Of a DNA stretch of 64,000 nucleotides, positions 35,040 through 44,371 are shown in pieces. The stretch is from Kineobactrum salinum. Lineage in GTDB: Bacteria > Pseudomonadota > Gammaproteobacteria > Pseudomonadales > Halieaceae. How positions within the stretch are numbered: position 1 is the stretch's first letter; each line of letters begins with the position of its first letter. Made by a program: the position numbers and the translations under genes. The notes under the pieces were generated by a model. The model was not told the origin of the DNA, searched no databases, and worked only from the letters and a program-made list of their open reading frames with translations. The stretch spans positions 2,046,001 through 2,110,000 of the forward strand of contig NZ_CP048711.1 of assembly GCF_010669285.1 (NCBI RefSeq), written 5' to 3'.

Positions 35040-36035
35040 TCAGCTGTCGGCAAGATCGTGAACGCCGTTCAATGCTGCCTCGATAAAACGCCGCACATCC
35101 CTGTCTATCGCGTCACCCTCCGGGGTTCCCGCCGGAAAACCGCCATGCACTCCTGCCTCCACCACGTGCAGTTCCGCCGGAATATCTGCGGCTCGCAGAG
35201 CCCGGTGCATGCGAACAGTATTGGACAGATAGAGGTCCCGTGTACCGGTCGTGAGAACCGTCGGGGGGAAACCCCTGCCAAAATCACCGAACAGCGGCGA
35301 CAGGTAGGGGTGGCGCAGGTCGTGTCCATTGGCGTAGAGTCGGTTGACAGGCATCAGGCTGGCAAGCGATCTGTCGACTCCAAGATTGGTGTGAAAGCTG
35401 TCGCCAGATTCTGTCAGGTCGATCTCGGGTGTATTGAGATACACGCCAGCCGGCATTGGCAACCCGCTGTCGCGTATCCGCAGCACCAGCGCCGCTGCAA
35501 GATTACCGCCAGCCGAGGCCCCGCTGATGATGATCTCACTCGGCAAACTTTCTTTCAGGAGTGCCCCATAAGCTTGCATCCCATCGTCCAGCGCAGCCGG
35601 ATAAGGATGGTCGGGCGGCATCCGGTAGTCGACCGACCAAACACGGCGTTCAAGGCGACTGGCAAGTCCGATACCCATAAGCCGGCACAACTCTCCGCCG
35701 CAATAGATCAGGCCGCCCCCATGCAAGTCCAGGATGACGGACCGGTCGCCAGGTGCTGCCTGCAGCGGCCGCAGCTCGAAAATGCGGGCGACACCAGCGT
35801 AGTGCTCGTCAACCTCGACACCTGCATTCCGGGTTGCCTGCTTCAATAGTGACAGCAGGTTCGCATTCACGGTTTCTATATGGACTAGCCATCCCTCCCT
35901 GTCGTCCGTCGAGGGGTAGGGTAAGGAAGAGAAGCCTCGCATTTCCAGATATGACCTGGCGGCCGAACTGAGAAAATCTGGCACCGGGATTTCTCGTGGC
36001 GGAACGAGCCGAACAGTATCCGCTTTGCCCGTCAT
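35040..36035 (-). CDS. Alpha/beta hydrolase of the hormone-sensitive lipase family
   Basis: A 331-residue esterase. The oxyanion motif is LDLHGGGLIYCGG, the nucleophile elbow ISGASAGGNLAAAL (G-A-S-A-G), Asp is in TTGTRDLYLSN and His in EAGVHGGFPAG, the full HSL triad. No signal peptide is seen, so it acts in the cytosol. It may release the acid that the neighbouring ligase activates. Its ATG overlaps the stop of the deleted crotonase fragment (ATGA), so they were one operon. Confidence 0.88.
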   Translation of the reverse strand: MTGKADTVRLVPPREIPVPDFLSSAARSYLEMRGFSSLPYPSTDDREGWLVHIETVNANLLSLLKQATRNAGVEVDEHYAGVARIFELRPLQAAPGDRSVILDLHGGGLIYCGGELCRLMGIGLASRLERRVWSVDYRMPPDHPYPAALDDGMQAYGALLKESLPSEIIISGASAGGNLAAALVLRIRDSGLPMPAGVYLNTPEIDLTESGDSFHTNLGVDRSLASLMPVNRLYANGHDLRHPYLSPLFGDFGRGFPPTVLTTGTRDLYLSNTVRMHRALRAADIPAELHVVEAGVHGGFPAGTPEGDAIDRDVRRFIEAALNGVHDLADS

Positions 36036-36304
36036 ACTCTCTCACCAAATGTCGCAACGCGTTGCGCGAAGGCGCCGGACTGCATGTATGTCATCTGGGT
36101 GTGCTTCTCCAAAGCAATCACCGCTGCCAGACTCTCGATCTCAGCCGCACGCGCCATCACTTGCTTGATCTTGCGAAGTCCGAAATAATCCCACAGCTCG
36201 CGCGCCATTGTTCCATTCAGGGCATTGAGACGATCTGGACGATTTAGTGTCAGCCAGTCAACGGCGCCTTCGCGGACAAGACCCGGCGTAGAGTAATTAC
36301 TCAT
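36032..36304 (-). pseudogene. Enoyl-CoA hydratase gene with large in-frame internal deletion
   Basis: Only 90 codons remain. The first part, LVREGAVDWLTLNRPDRLNALN and MARELWDYF, is the N-terminal strand and first helix of a crotonase. After residue about 45 the sequence jumps to AAEIESLAAVIALEKHTQMTYMQSGAFAQ, which is the C-terminal helical end of the same family. The oxyanion-hole and catalytic segments (about 170 residues) are missing although the frame is kept. The product cannot be an active hydratase. It lies between the receptor and the hydrolase gene. Confidence 0.75.
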
Positions 36305-36368
36305 GGCCTGCCACTCCGCTGTGGAGATGGAGGTTTTCAACAGACTATTCTCGCCACCATTCCCACGG

Positions 36369-38495
36369 TCACAACAGGTCCCAGGCGAACTCGACCCCGT
36401 AGGTCATTGGCTTCGCGAAATTTGAGGAGATGTTGAGAGTGGAATACCCCTTTTGCGTATAGTACTTGCGGTCAGTGATATTTCGCCCAAAAACAGTGAC
36501 CTTCATGCCGTTCGCCAGGTTCATCGCAATCGAGGCATCCAGAAGGAATACGGCTCCCTGATTCAACCGGGCGGAGGAGTCAAAATACACTTTGCTCTGG
36601 TACGAAGGCGATAGCGAGAACTCGAGGGTGTTACCCCCCACCGGCACAAGATAATTTATCTGGGCACTCGCCTGGTATTTGGGCGTGCGGACCATCGGAT
36701 TACCGCTCGCATCAACCGGTACCGTCATAAACCCGCCGCCTGGAGCCTCCTGATATCCTGGTGCATCCGGGAATGAGCTGTACTCCGCATTCGTGTAAGC
36801 CAGCGCTCCGCGCATGCTCCACATATCGCTGAACAGGTAGCTCGCATCGAATTCGGCACCATATATGCGCGCTTCTGCCGCGTTCACTACCGAACTCAGT
36901 GCAACGCCATCCCTTATTATCAGAGTGCTTGCCTGAACATCCTGATAATCATAATAGTAGGCTGAGGAATTGAGGGTAAAGCGGTCGCCCACCGCTTTAT
37001 AGCCGATCTCATATGCGTCGATCGTCTCTGGACTCACCCCGGGGTCTGTCAGGGACGTTCCATTGAAAGTACCACTTTTGAAGCCCCGGCTGTAAATCGC
37101 GTACAGGTTTGAATGGTCAGTGAGTGCATAACGTAAACCGACACGAGGCGTCCAGCTGCTGTCGCGCTTCTGGATGCTACGAGAGCCGGGTGCCGGAATC
37201 ATCGGATGAGGCAACAGGGCGTTGCCCATCTCCCGGTCCTCTGTGCTGTAGCGGATGCCGGCAATCAGCGCCAGATCACCGAATTCATAGGTACCGTCAG
37301 CGTAACCTGCGAAGGCTTCCCTGTTGTTCTCCTGCTCCAGAAACTCAACACGGTTATACTGGAATGAAGAATAATACGTTTTGTTGCGGTAGTAGTACGC
37401 GCCTACGACATAATTGAAATTATCACCCGTCGACGTGAAGTTCAGTTCCTGCGTCACTGTTTCGTTCTTGTATGTGAAATCAATGCGAAAAATGTCGAGA
37501 TAGGTGTTGTCCCCGTCATTGGTCGTGGTTAATTTGTCATCCTTGAACGCGGTAATCGACGATAAGGTACCGGTCCCCGTATCGTAATCTATGCGTGCAT
37601 TGTATTCCTGAGCCGTGGTGCGCAGCACGGCTTCGGAATTGTGCGACACTTCGAATCGATCGCTCGCTACGGGGCCTGCGCCCGGCACTGGCGCAAGGAC
37701 ATTCTGTCCCTTGTAGTTCTGGTAGCTAGATGCAGTAGGGTCGTCGAACTTTGTATGAGATGCCGTGAGTGTAACGTTCAGGTTGTCAAGGGGCTGCAGT
37801 AGCACTTTGCCCCTGGCCCCAAAGGTCTCCGCTTCATTGGCGAGCCGATCTGTCCGAACATCCCGAATATAGCCGGGTGTGTGCCGGTAATTGAGCGCCA
37901 GATTGGCAGCCACTGTGTCGTTGATAGGAAGATTGATGTAGCTCTTTGCCCTCACTTCGTCGAACCGGCCGTATGATATCGCGAACTTTCCGTCCCGCTC
38001 GAACGACGGATCAAGGGTCTTCACGAGGATGGCGCCACCGGTTGCGTTGCGGCCGAAAATCGTGCCCTGCGGTCCCTTCAGTACCTCGACCCCTTCTACG
38101 CTAGCCAGATCAAAGACATTGGACGCTTGCGCCGGTTGATAAACGCCATCAATATAAAGTGCCACATTCGACTCATTGTTGACCGACAGTGTCGACCCGA
38201 CACCACGGATTGTCGGTGATAGATAATATACCGGTGTATTGATGTAGACCCCGGGAACAAGTTTGTTGAGGCTCTCCAGACTGTCGGTTCCTGCAAGAGC
38301 GAAGTCATCGGCGGAAACAGCGCTGATCGTTACAGGTATATCAATCAATCGCTCCGGACGCTTCTGCGCGGTAACAACGATTTCCTCGAGTACTGCGCTT
38401 GCAGACCCAACGTGCAGAGACAAACCGGCGAGCACCAAGGCTTTGACATAGACGCGATGGCTTGAATGAGTCCGTTGTACGTGTGTCATCTTCAT
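36369..38495 (-). CDS. TonB-dependent receptor of the catabolic cluster
   Basis: A 708-residue outer-membrane receptor. Signal peptide about 1-34 (ending SASA), TonB box EEIVVTAQKRPERLIDIPVTIS, plug with IRGVGSTLSVNNESNVALYIDGVYQ and EVLKGPQGTIFGRNATGGAI, then a 22-strand barrel closing FAWDLL. The PERLIDIPVTIS start is typical of receptors in sphingomonads and marine gammaproteobacteria that take up hydrophobic organic compounds. It heads the minus-strand operon receptor-crotonase-hydrolase-SDR-crotonase-ligase. One of the CCCCCT boxes lies about 150 bases upstream. Confidence 0.92.
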   Translation of the reverse strand: MKMTHVQRTHSSHRVYVKALVLAGLSLHVGSASAVLEEIVVTAQKRPERLIDIPVTISAVSADDFALAGTDSLESLNKLVPGVYINTPVYYLSPTIRGVGSTLSVNNESNVALYIDGVYQPAQASNVFDLASVEGVEVLKGPQGTIFGRNATGGAILVKTLDPSFERDGKFAISYGRFDEVRAKSYINLPINDTVAANLALNYRHTPGYIRDVRTDRLANEAETFGARGKVLLQPLDNLNVTLTASHTKFDDPTASSYQNYKGQNVLAPVPGAGPVASDRFEVSHNSEAVLRTTAQEYNARIDYDTGTGTLSSITAFKDDKLTTTNDGDNTYLDIFRIDFTYKNETVTQELNFTSTGDNFNYVVGAYYYRNKTYYSSFQYNRVEFLEQENNREAFAGYADGTYEFGDLALIAGIRYSTEDREMGNALLPHPMIPAPGSRSIQKRDSSWTPRVGLRYALTDHSNLYAIYSRGFKSGTFNGTSLTDPGVSPETIDAYEIGYKAVGDRFTLNSSAYYYDYQDVQASTLIIRDGVALSSVVNAAEARIYGAEFDASYLFSDMWSMRGALAYTNAEYSSFPDAPGYQEAPGGGFMTVPVDASGNPMVRTPKYQASAQINYLVPVGGNTLEFSLSPSYQSKVYFDSSARLNQGAVFLLDASIAMNLANGMKVTVFGRNITDRKYYTQKGYSTLNISSNFAKPMTYGVEFAWDLL

Positions 38496-38643
38496 GAGAT
38501 CCGGAACCCCTCTTTCGTATTTATTTTGATAGTGATGGATCGGGCCTGGGCGCCCTTGGCGGGGCAGAAATCAGCCAGCTATTCGACAGCCTTACAGATA
38601 CCGTCAGTGCTTGCCCAATCTATCGGGTTTGTAGAACTACGCC

Positions 38644-38663
38644 CCCCCTCTTTTCGTAGGGGG
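38644..38663 (-). promoter_or_regulatory. CCCCCT-type dyad box A (receptor / membrane protein promoters)
   Basis: Read on the minus strand: CCCCCTACGAAAAGAGGGGG. The ends are complementary (CCCCCT/AGGGGG). It lies 149 bases upstream of the receptor start and 60 bases upstream of the divergent gene at 38723. Three related boxes occur at 42545, 45659 and 45739. Confidence 0.6.
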
Positions 38664-38722
38664 TCACCACTTGCACAGGCGGGCATGATAAACGAAACGT
38701 CAGTAAAGCAACGGAGAAGTCA

Positions 38723-39253
38723 ATGAACACCCACTCAGAGCTTTCCAAGAAGGACCCCGAACTCAGTCCGCTCCAGGCACTTGTCGTATTGATCGGCGTC
38801 GTTGTCGTGCTCGGCGTACTGATTGCTTTCTACTCGCTATTGAATATTCACGCGGCATGGGCGGGATTTCTGTTTCTCCTCTACTGGTCCAGCGTTGACG
38901 ATTTTGCCGTCGACCGCCTGCTGCGCTGCGTATGCGGAGGACTGTTCGGCTTCTTCCTGTTGTGGACACTAGCGCAATCTACGTCGTTGTTTGGCGACAA
39001 CGGCATCTACGCGTTTCTGGCCCTGCTGATGGTTGTCATATATTGCCTTATCATGAAATGGGCAGACTGGTTGATCAATCCCGTCGCCATGTTCTACCTC
39101 ACGGTTGGGCTGGTACCCGCAGTTCAGGCCGAACTGGATCTGGTGGATGCCGTGCTCGCCTTCCTGATCTCAGCCTTTTATTTCGGCAGCCCGGTAGTTA
39201 TCGTTCATTTGGCCAAGCAGCATCGGGCCAAGACCGGCATGGTCAGCGAATAA
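38723..39253 (+). CDS. Integral membrane protein of unknown function, 176 aa
   Basis: Five or six hydrophobic segments: PLQALVVLIGVVVVLGVLIAF, AAWAGFLFLLYW, GGLFGFFLLWTLA, AFLALLMVVIYCLIMKW, VAMFYLTVGLVPAV and LVDAVLAFLISAFYFGSPVVIV. The N-terminus is charged (SELSKKDPEL). A GGAGA site precedes the ATG. It is the only plus-strand gene within the catabolic cluster and shares a control region with the receptor gene, so it may help transport or tolerate the substrate. I do not recognise the family. Confidence 0.8.
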   Translation: MNTHSELSKKDPELSPLQALVVLIGVVVVLGVLIAFYSLLNIHAAWAGFLFLLYWSSVDDFAVDRLLRCVCGGLFGFFLLWTLAQSTSLFGDNGIYAFLALLMVVIYCLIMKWADWLINPVAMFYLTVGLVPAVQAELDLVDAVLAFLISAFYFGSPVVIVHLAKQHRAKTGMVSE

Positions 39254-39324
39254 CGCAAAGCAAGTGACGGTATGAGCGAGGATCTGGTGAGGGAGAGCGG
39301 AATGCATGGCCAGCAAATGCTGTG

Positions 39325-41139
39325 CTACAGGCGCACCTCGCCACGGTCGATGGCCTTCTTCTGCTCCAATGTCAGTGGCTGCCAGGCTTGGGCTTCTGTG
39401 CTCAGATACCATAGCTGTTCGTCAGTCACAGCCGGGCAATAGCCTTCTTTCTTCAGTTTGGCCTTCTGATGCTTGAAGGTGCCGGTCAGATCCTGACCTT
39501 GCCGAATCCGCATGAAACGAGGTACCGCGTATTTCGGCAGTTTTTCCCTCAACATACTGGCGAAACCTGCTGCATCGAGACTCTCACCCTCCTTCAGGGT
39601 ATAGCAAATCATGCCGCAGCGACCGTCCCGCCCGGGCACCTGGACACCGTAGACAACAGCGTCCTCCGTCTGGGGCCAGGTATTGATTACGGCCTCGACT
39701 TCCGTCGTCGCCACATTTTCCCCGTTCCAGCGATACGTGTCGCCAACCCGGTCCAGAAACTGCACGTGTCCGGCGCCTTGAGCGCGCATCAAGTCGCCAC
39801 TGTTGAACCAGCAATCACCTTCCTCGAACACGTTTCTGAACAGCTTCTTTTCCGAGGCAGATTTGTCGGTATAGCCCTCGAAAGGTCGGTCTTTGTTCAC
39901 GGCGCAGATCAGAAGACCGGTTTTTCCTGGGCCCAACTTGATCATATGACCATTTCCGTCACGCCGGGGAGCGTCAGTATCGACATCGTAATCCACGATT
40001 TCCCAGCCCCCTGGCGCCCAGCCCACAGTCTCGTCGTAGTTGAAGAAGTTGATAAACGCCAGCGGGCTCTCGGAGGCACCATAGAATTCAACGATCCTGT
40101 TGATACCGTAGCGCGTTTTGAACTGATGCCACAGATCCGGCCGCAGACCATTGCCTGCTATGCGTGACACCTTGTGCTCCCTGTCCCTGGCGCTGGGCGG
40201 CTGATTCATTAGATAGCGTAAGAGTTCGCCGATGTAAGTGAAGCACGTGGCTTCCGTTTCTCGCACCTCATCCCAGAACCGGCTGGCGCTGAACTTTTGA
40301 CTAAGTGCAAAGGTTGCACCGGCGTATAGCGCGGAACCAAAGTTCAGGATCAGCGCATTGTTGTGGTACAGGGGAAGGCAGCAATAGACCGTGTCCTCGG
40401 AAGTCAAATTTAGCCCGGCCTGACCAAAGGCAAGAGCGGATGTGTACCAACGCACCCAGCGCAGGACGGAAGCCTTGGGCATACCCGTGGTACCAGAGGT
40501 AAAAACCAGAAATGCCGGATCGCGCAGGGTCACCTGCTGTGTTTCAGGACGGTTTTCCCCGGAACAGGTCGCGACCTCCTTCTGCATGTCAACGTAGCCT
40601 CCGGGAAGCAACGAATTGGCATTCTCGGCAACCCACAGAAGCTTTCCGTCATATTGCTCTTGAAGCAAACTGGCGACCGTTTCCATGCAGGCAACTTGTT
40701 CTGCACCGACAATCAGAAGCTTGGCCTTGGCGAGGTTCAAGCTGTTCTCCAGCACATCACTGCGTTGAGTGGTGTTGATCAGGGCCGATACGGCACCTAG
40801 CTTGGCCACAGCCGCAAGTGTGAACAGCATCTCCGGGCGATTGCCGATATTCACTCCGACGTGGTCGTTGGGGCCAACGCCGAGGGAGGCCAGGAAACTG
40901 GCGTACTGGTTGGCGGTCTCGTTGTATTGCGCATATGTCCACTGCTTGCCCCGAAAACGAATGGCAACGGCCTCTGGCGTTAAACAAGCCCATTCTTCAA
41001 GGCGCCTGCCAAGGCTCATCTGTAGCGCCATGTCGGTCTTGGCAGCCTTCTTCAATCCTGAGTAGAAACCGGGCTGGGCAACCAGGGCCCTGGCCATGCG
41101 CCAGGCGACGGAACGGCGTGAAATCAGATTGTTTCTCAT
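39325..41139 (-). CDS. Long-chain acyl-CoA synthetase, FATP (VLCS) type
   Basis: A 604-residue AMP-forming ligase. The AMP loop is FLVFTSGTTGMPKASV, A4 has LPLYHNNALI, A5 reads VEFYGASESPLAFIN, A7 has NSGDLMRAQGAGHVQFLDRVGDTYRWNGENVAT with the catalytic Asp and Arg, and A10 has GQDLTGTFKHQKAKLKKEG with the adenylation Lys. The FATP-type signature RDRVGDTYRWKGENV separates it from FadD. Family members act on very-long-chain fatty acids and sterol side-chain acids. It follows the truncated ligase by 20 bases in a four-gene minus-strand operon (thiolase-ligase-ligase-ligase). Confidence 0.92.
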   Translation of the reverse strand: MRNNLISRRSVAWRMARALVAQPGFYSGLKKAAKTDMALQMSLGRRLEEWACLTPEAVAIRFRGKQWTYAQYNETANQYASFLASLGVGPNDHVGVNIGNRPEMLFTLAAVAKLGAVSALINTTQRSDVLENSLNLAKAKLLIVGAEQVACMETVASLLQEQYDGKLLWVAENANSLLPGGYVDMQKEVATCSGENRPETQQVTLRDPAFLVFTSGTTGMPKASVLRWVRWYTSALAFGQAGLNLTSEDTVYCCLPLYHNNALILNFGSALYAGATFALSQKFSASRFWDEVRETEATCFTYIGELLRYLMNQPPSARDREHKVSRIAGNGLRPDLWHQFKTRYGINRIVEFYGASESPLAFINFFNYDETVGWAPGGWEIVDYDVDTDAPRRDGNGHMIKLGPGKTGLLICAVNKDRPFEGYTDKSASEKKLFRNVFEEGDCWFNSGDLMRAQGAGHVQFLDRVGDTYRWNGENVATTEVEAVINTWPQTEDAVVYGVQVPGRDGRCGMICYTLKEGESLDAAGFASMLREKLPKYAVPRFMRIRQGQDLTGTFKHQKAKLKKEGYCPAVTDEQLWYLSTEAQAWQPLTLEQKKAIDRGEVRL

Positions 41140-41159
41140 AGGTCTGGAACTCCATTATT

Positions 41160-42412
41160 TTATTCCTGAATTGAGTTGCCTGCTTGTCCCGGACGCAACT
41201 TGCCTATCACAAAAAACTCGCCGGCTTCATCCATATACGCCGCATCCCCAGTGTGCAGCCAGCCCTCCCGTATCGCTTTCGCCGTTTCGGCAGGCCTGTT
41301 CCAGTACCCCAGCATCAAGCCCGCCCCTCGAACTGCCAGCTCGCCGGTTTTGCCCCGGGGAACTTCCTCGCCGTTCACTGCCACGATTCGAAGCTCTGTA
41401 GTCAGAGAAGGCCAGCCAATGGCACCTTTCGGTCTGGCAGTGCGCGGGTCGCAAGCGGCGATGCTGATCAACGGCGCCATCTCGGGAACAGTGAATATCT
41501 TGGTGAGTTTGACTGTGGGCATCCGTTCACCGAGGCTCTGCAGCAGTTTGCCGTCGGCCGGAGAGCTCACACAGTTCAGTTGACGCAGCGTAGTCCGGGA
41601 CAGCTTGGCCAGCCCAGGATTGTGGGCCATCCGGTGAATCATTATCGGAAGCAGAAGTGTGTTGGTGACGCCTTTTTCAAGAATGACATCCACGGCCTCA
41701 TCAAGCTGCAGGTTTGGTGAAATGACCTGCGTTGCCGCACGTAGCGTCAGCGCGAGCATAAACATCGCGGCGGCCGGATCGAACATGGGCGCAACGTGTA
41801 AGCCAATATCTTCCTCTGCAACCAGTTGCTCAAGCCCCCCAGCACACTGCTCATCAAATTGGCGTGGGATAGCATAATGCCCTTTGCCGACTCGCGGCTC
41901 CCACTGCTGTAGAATATGGCAGCGAGCTGATCGCCGCTGCGTCGGATGTCTGCACCTGGCTTCGACTCCTGGATCAATTGTTCATAGGAAAACATCCCGC
42001 TGGGCACATGACCGTCCCCGGCATAGATAACCGTCACCAGATGTTCCGAACAGTCAGCAAGCCGGGACACCATCGACTCGGACATGCCATCAACCAGCAG
42101 GATCCGGGTCTGGCAGTCGTCCAGGGCTCGAACGATCTCCCATTCGCTCCAGCGAATATCGATGGGATTTACCACACCTCCAGCCCACCATACGGCGTAC
42201 AGGAATTCCACAAAGCGGTCCGAGTTTTGTGATAGCAGGGCGACACGGTCGCCTTCTTTCAAATGCAATTTGCGCAATGCTGAAGCCATGCAGGCAACAC
42301 GACTTGACAACTGTGCGTAGGTGGTTGTTCGGCCTTCGAAGTCCACTGCCACACGATTGGGATACCGCTGCGCTGCGCGATGGAGGGGTTGGGTCAGACA
42401 CAGGTTTGACAT
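41160..42412 (-). pseudogene. Acyl-CoA synthetase, frameshifted and lacking its C-terminal domain
   Basis: Starts MSNLCLTQPLHRAAQRYPNR at 42412. The first frame runs through AAIFYSSGSRESAKGIMLSHANL and breaks after SSVLGGL; the continuation EQLVAEEDIGLHVAPMFDP is in the next frame and ends at 41160. The break is in the six-base run at 41835-41840, where one more base restores the frame. Even restored, the protein would have about 417 residues: it stops after FFVIGKLRPG, where the family normally has the hinge and the last 100 residues with the catalytic Lys. So it is probably inactive, or a half-enzyme, in a working operon. Confidence 0.75.
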
Positions 42413-42544
42413 GCAGCGATGCTCGCTTGGACTCCGAGAACTGCTTTTTCGGAAGGCAATTGAAATCCGCACGGCAGCTTGTCAGAGCCATGTTCAAATT
42501 CGTGCGGCACCGGGATGAATGCTAGCAGCACGAAGCGGGAGCTG

Positions 42545-42566
42545 CCCCCTACGAAAAGTAGGGAGG
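42545..42566 (+). promoter_or_regulatory. CCCCCT-type dyad box B
   Basis: CCCCCTACGAAAAGTAGGGA followed by GG. The first 14 bases are identical to box A. Located in the 164-bp gap upstream of the truncated ligase gene (start 42412), about 130 bases from it. The rest of the gap holds no gene. Confidence 0.55.
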
Positions 42567-42576
42567 TCCGTCGAGA

Positions 42577-44208
42577 TTAGACGCTGAGCTCCTTTTTGCG
42601 CAGAACAAAACGCTGGATCTTCCCGCTGGGCGTTTTGGGGAGTTCGTCGATAAATTCAAGCTCTCTAGGGTAGGCGTGTGCCCCCACTCGCCGCTTGACC
42701 AGCTGTTTGAGTTCCTCTGCCAGCTGATCCGAGGCATTTACGGATGGCTTCACCACCACAAAGGCTTTGACGAGCTCCGTGCGAAGCGGATCGGGCTTGC
42801 CGATAACAGCCGCTTCCACAACAGCATCGTGTTCAAGCAGGGCACTTTCAACATCAAAGGGCCCGATCCGATAGCCGGAGGACGTGATCACATCGTCCGC
42901 GCGGCTGACGAACTTGATGCTGCCATTGGCGTTTTGCACGGCGGCATCGCCCGTCAGATAGTATTTTTCGCCGATGGCTCTACTCTGCATCCCCTCATAT
43001 CCCTTGAACCAGTACATGGGGGATTGCTGGCGATCCACCGCCAGGATACCCGGCGTCCCGCTTGCCTGCTCAACGCCGTCTTCGTCAACCACCGCCAGCC
43101 TGATACCCGGCATGGGGTAGCCCGCCGAGCCGGGTGTGACGGTGTGGTCGAGATTGTGGAAATTGCACAAGACCATACCCAATTCGGTCTGGCCGTAGTG
43201 ATCGTGAACAACGATGTCCAGGTGCTCCGAAAACCAGCGAATAACTTCCGGGTTAAGGGGTTCACCGGCGCTGCTGACCACACGCAGCTGGCCTTTCAGC
43301 TCGCTTACCGCGTCGCTGCCGGCCGCAATCAGCAAGCGGTAGGCCGTCGGCGAGCCGGCCAGATTATTGATGTCATTGTCGCGAATGACCTTGAGGGAAC
43401 TCTCGACACTGAAGGGACCATCGTAGAGCAGGGTAGCGCAACCCAGCAATAGCGGGCCGGTGACCGCATAGTAGAGTCCATAGGCCCAGCCCGGATCCGC
43501 AATGTTCCAGAAACGGTCATCGTTACGCAGTCCGACGGCATCGCGCATATACCCGGCAAAGGGCACCACCGCCCTGATGGGCACATAGAGTGGCTTAGCC
43601 GGGCCTGTGGTGCCGGAGGTAAACATCATCAAAAACGGATCGTCAGCGGACCGGGCCACTGGGGGCATACCAGGGTCGGCACTGTTCATGGCCTCACGTA
43701 GATCAACATCGCCTGCCTGAACAGCACTGCCACGCTGGGCGACGGTCAGGATTGTCGGCGCTGAATTCAAGTTATCGAGCTTCTGGCGATTGAGCGAGTC
43801 GGTCACTACCACCTTTGCTCCGGATGTGGCGAGCCGGTGCTCGATCGCCTTCGGACCAAATGCCGTAAACAGGGGTTGGTACACCGCTCCCAGCCGCCAG
43901 GTGGCAAGCACGGTTAGCAGCAGCTCCGGTATACGGGGCAACAGCCCGGCCACCCGGTCGCCGGGCCCAATGCCGCGATCACTCAGTACGCGCGCCAGAC
44001 GTTCCGAACGCTGCTTCAGATCTTCGAAAGTCAGATCCTCCGCTGCGCCCTGTTCGCTGCGCCATCGCAGAGCCACCCTGTCAGAGCCGACGTGTTGATC
44101 ACAGCACAACTGCGCCACATTGACAGACAACAGATCCTCGCCGAGGACCGCCTGCGTCGCTTGCAGACTGTCAAATTGCTGGTACGACAGCTCGTAGGGT
44201 GCCTTCAT
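42577..44208 (-). CDS. Acyl-CoA synthetase, medium-chain/acetyl-CoA-synthetase-like
   Basis: A 543-residue AMP-forming ligase. The AMP loop is FLMMFTSGTTGPAKPLYVP, A5 has HDHYGQTELGMVL, A7 has YYLTGDAAVQNANGSIKFVSRADDVITSSGYRIGP, and A10 reads ELPKTPSGKIQRFVLRKKE with the catalytic Lys. Layout and ITSSGYRIGPFDVESALLEH are typical of the ACSM/AcsA-like branch, acting on short or medium chains and aromatic acids. The start MKAPYELSYQQFDSLQ has an AAGGAA site. It lies in the operon after the thiolase. Confidence 0.92.
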   Translation of the reverse strand: MKAPYELSYQQFDSLQATQAVLGEDLLSVNVAQLCCDQHVGSDRVALRWRSEQGAAEDLTFEDLKQRSERLARVLSDRGIGPGDRVAGLLPRIPELLLTVLATWRLGAVYQPLFTAFGPKAIEHRLATSGAKVVVTDSLNRQKLDNLNSAPTILTVAQRGSAVQAGDVDLREAMNSADPGMPPVARSADDPFLMMFTSGTTGPAKPLYVPIRAVVPFAGYMRDAVGLRNDDRFWNIADPGWAYGLYYAVTGPLLLGCATLLYDGPFSVESSLKVIRDNDINNLAGSPTAYRLLIAAGSDAVSELKGQLRVVSSAGEPLNPEVIRWFSEHLDIVVHDHYGQTELGMVLCNFHNLDHTVTPGSAGYPMPGIRLAVVDEDGVEQASGTPGILAVDRQQSPMYWFKGYEGMQSRAIGEKYYLTGDAAVQNANGSIKFVSRADDVITSSGYRIGPFDVESALLEHDAVVEAAVIGKPDPLRTELVKAFVVVKPSVNASDQLAEELKQLVKRRVGAHAYPRELEFIDELPKTPSGKIQRFVLRKKELSV

Positions 44209-44371
44209 GAATATTCCTTTTATTGGTTTAACTTGTCGGGCACACCAATCGGTGGCCGGCAATTCCGCCGGCCGGAACTTCCGACACTCTGCGGGGCCGA
44301 GCAGTATCAGAACACGCCCACCGTAAATCATCCCCAACAAGCCGCCGCTGGCACCCGCGGCTATTATACCC

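Noticed and set aside
44209-44371. Possible gene or terminator between ligase and thiolase
   Set aside because: Only a 7-bp GGCCGGC stem without T tract and no open frame with a ribosome site; the two genes are probably cotranscribed.
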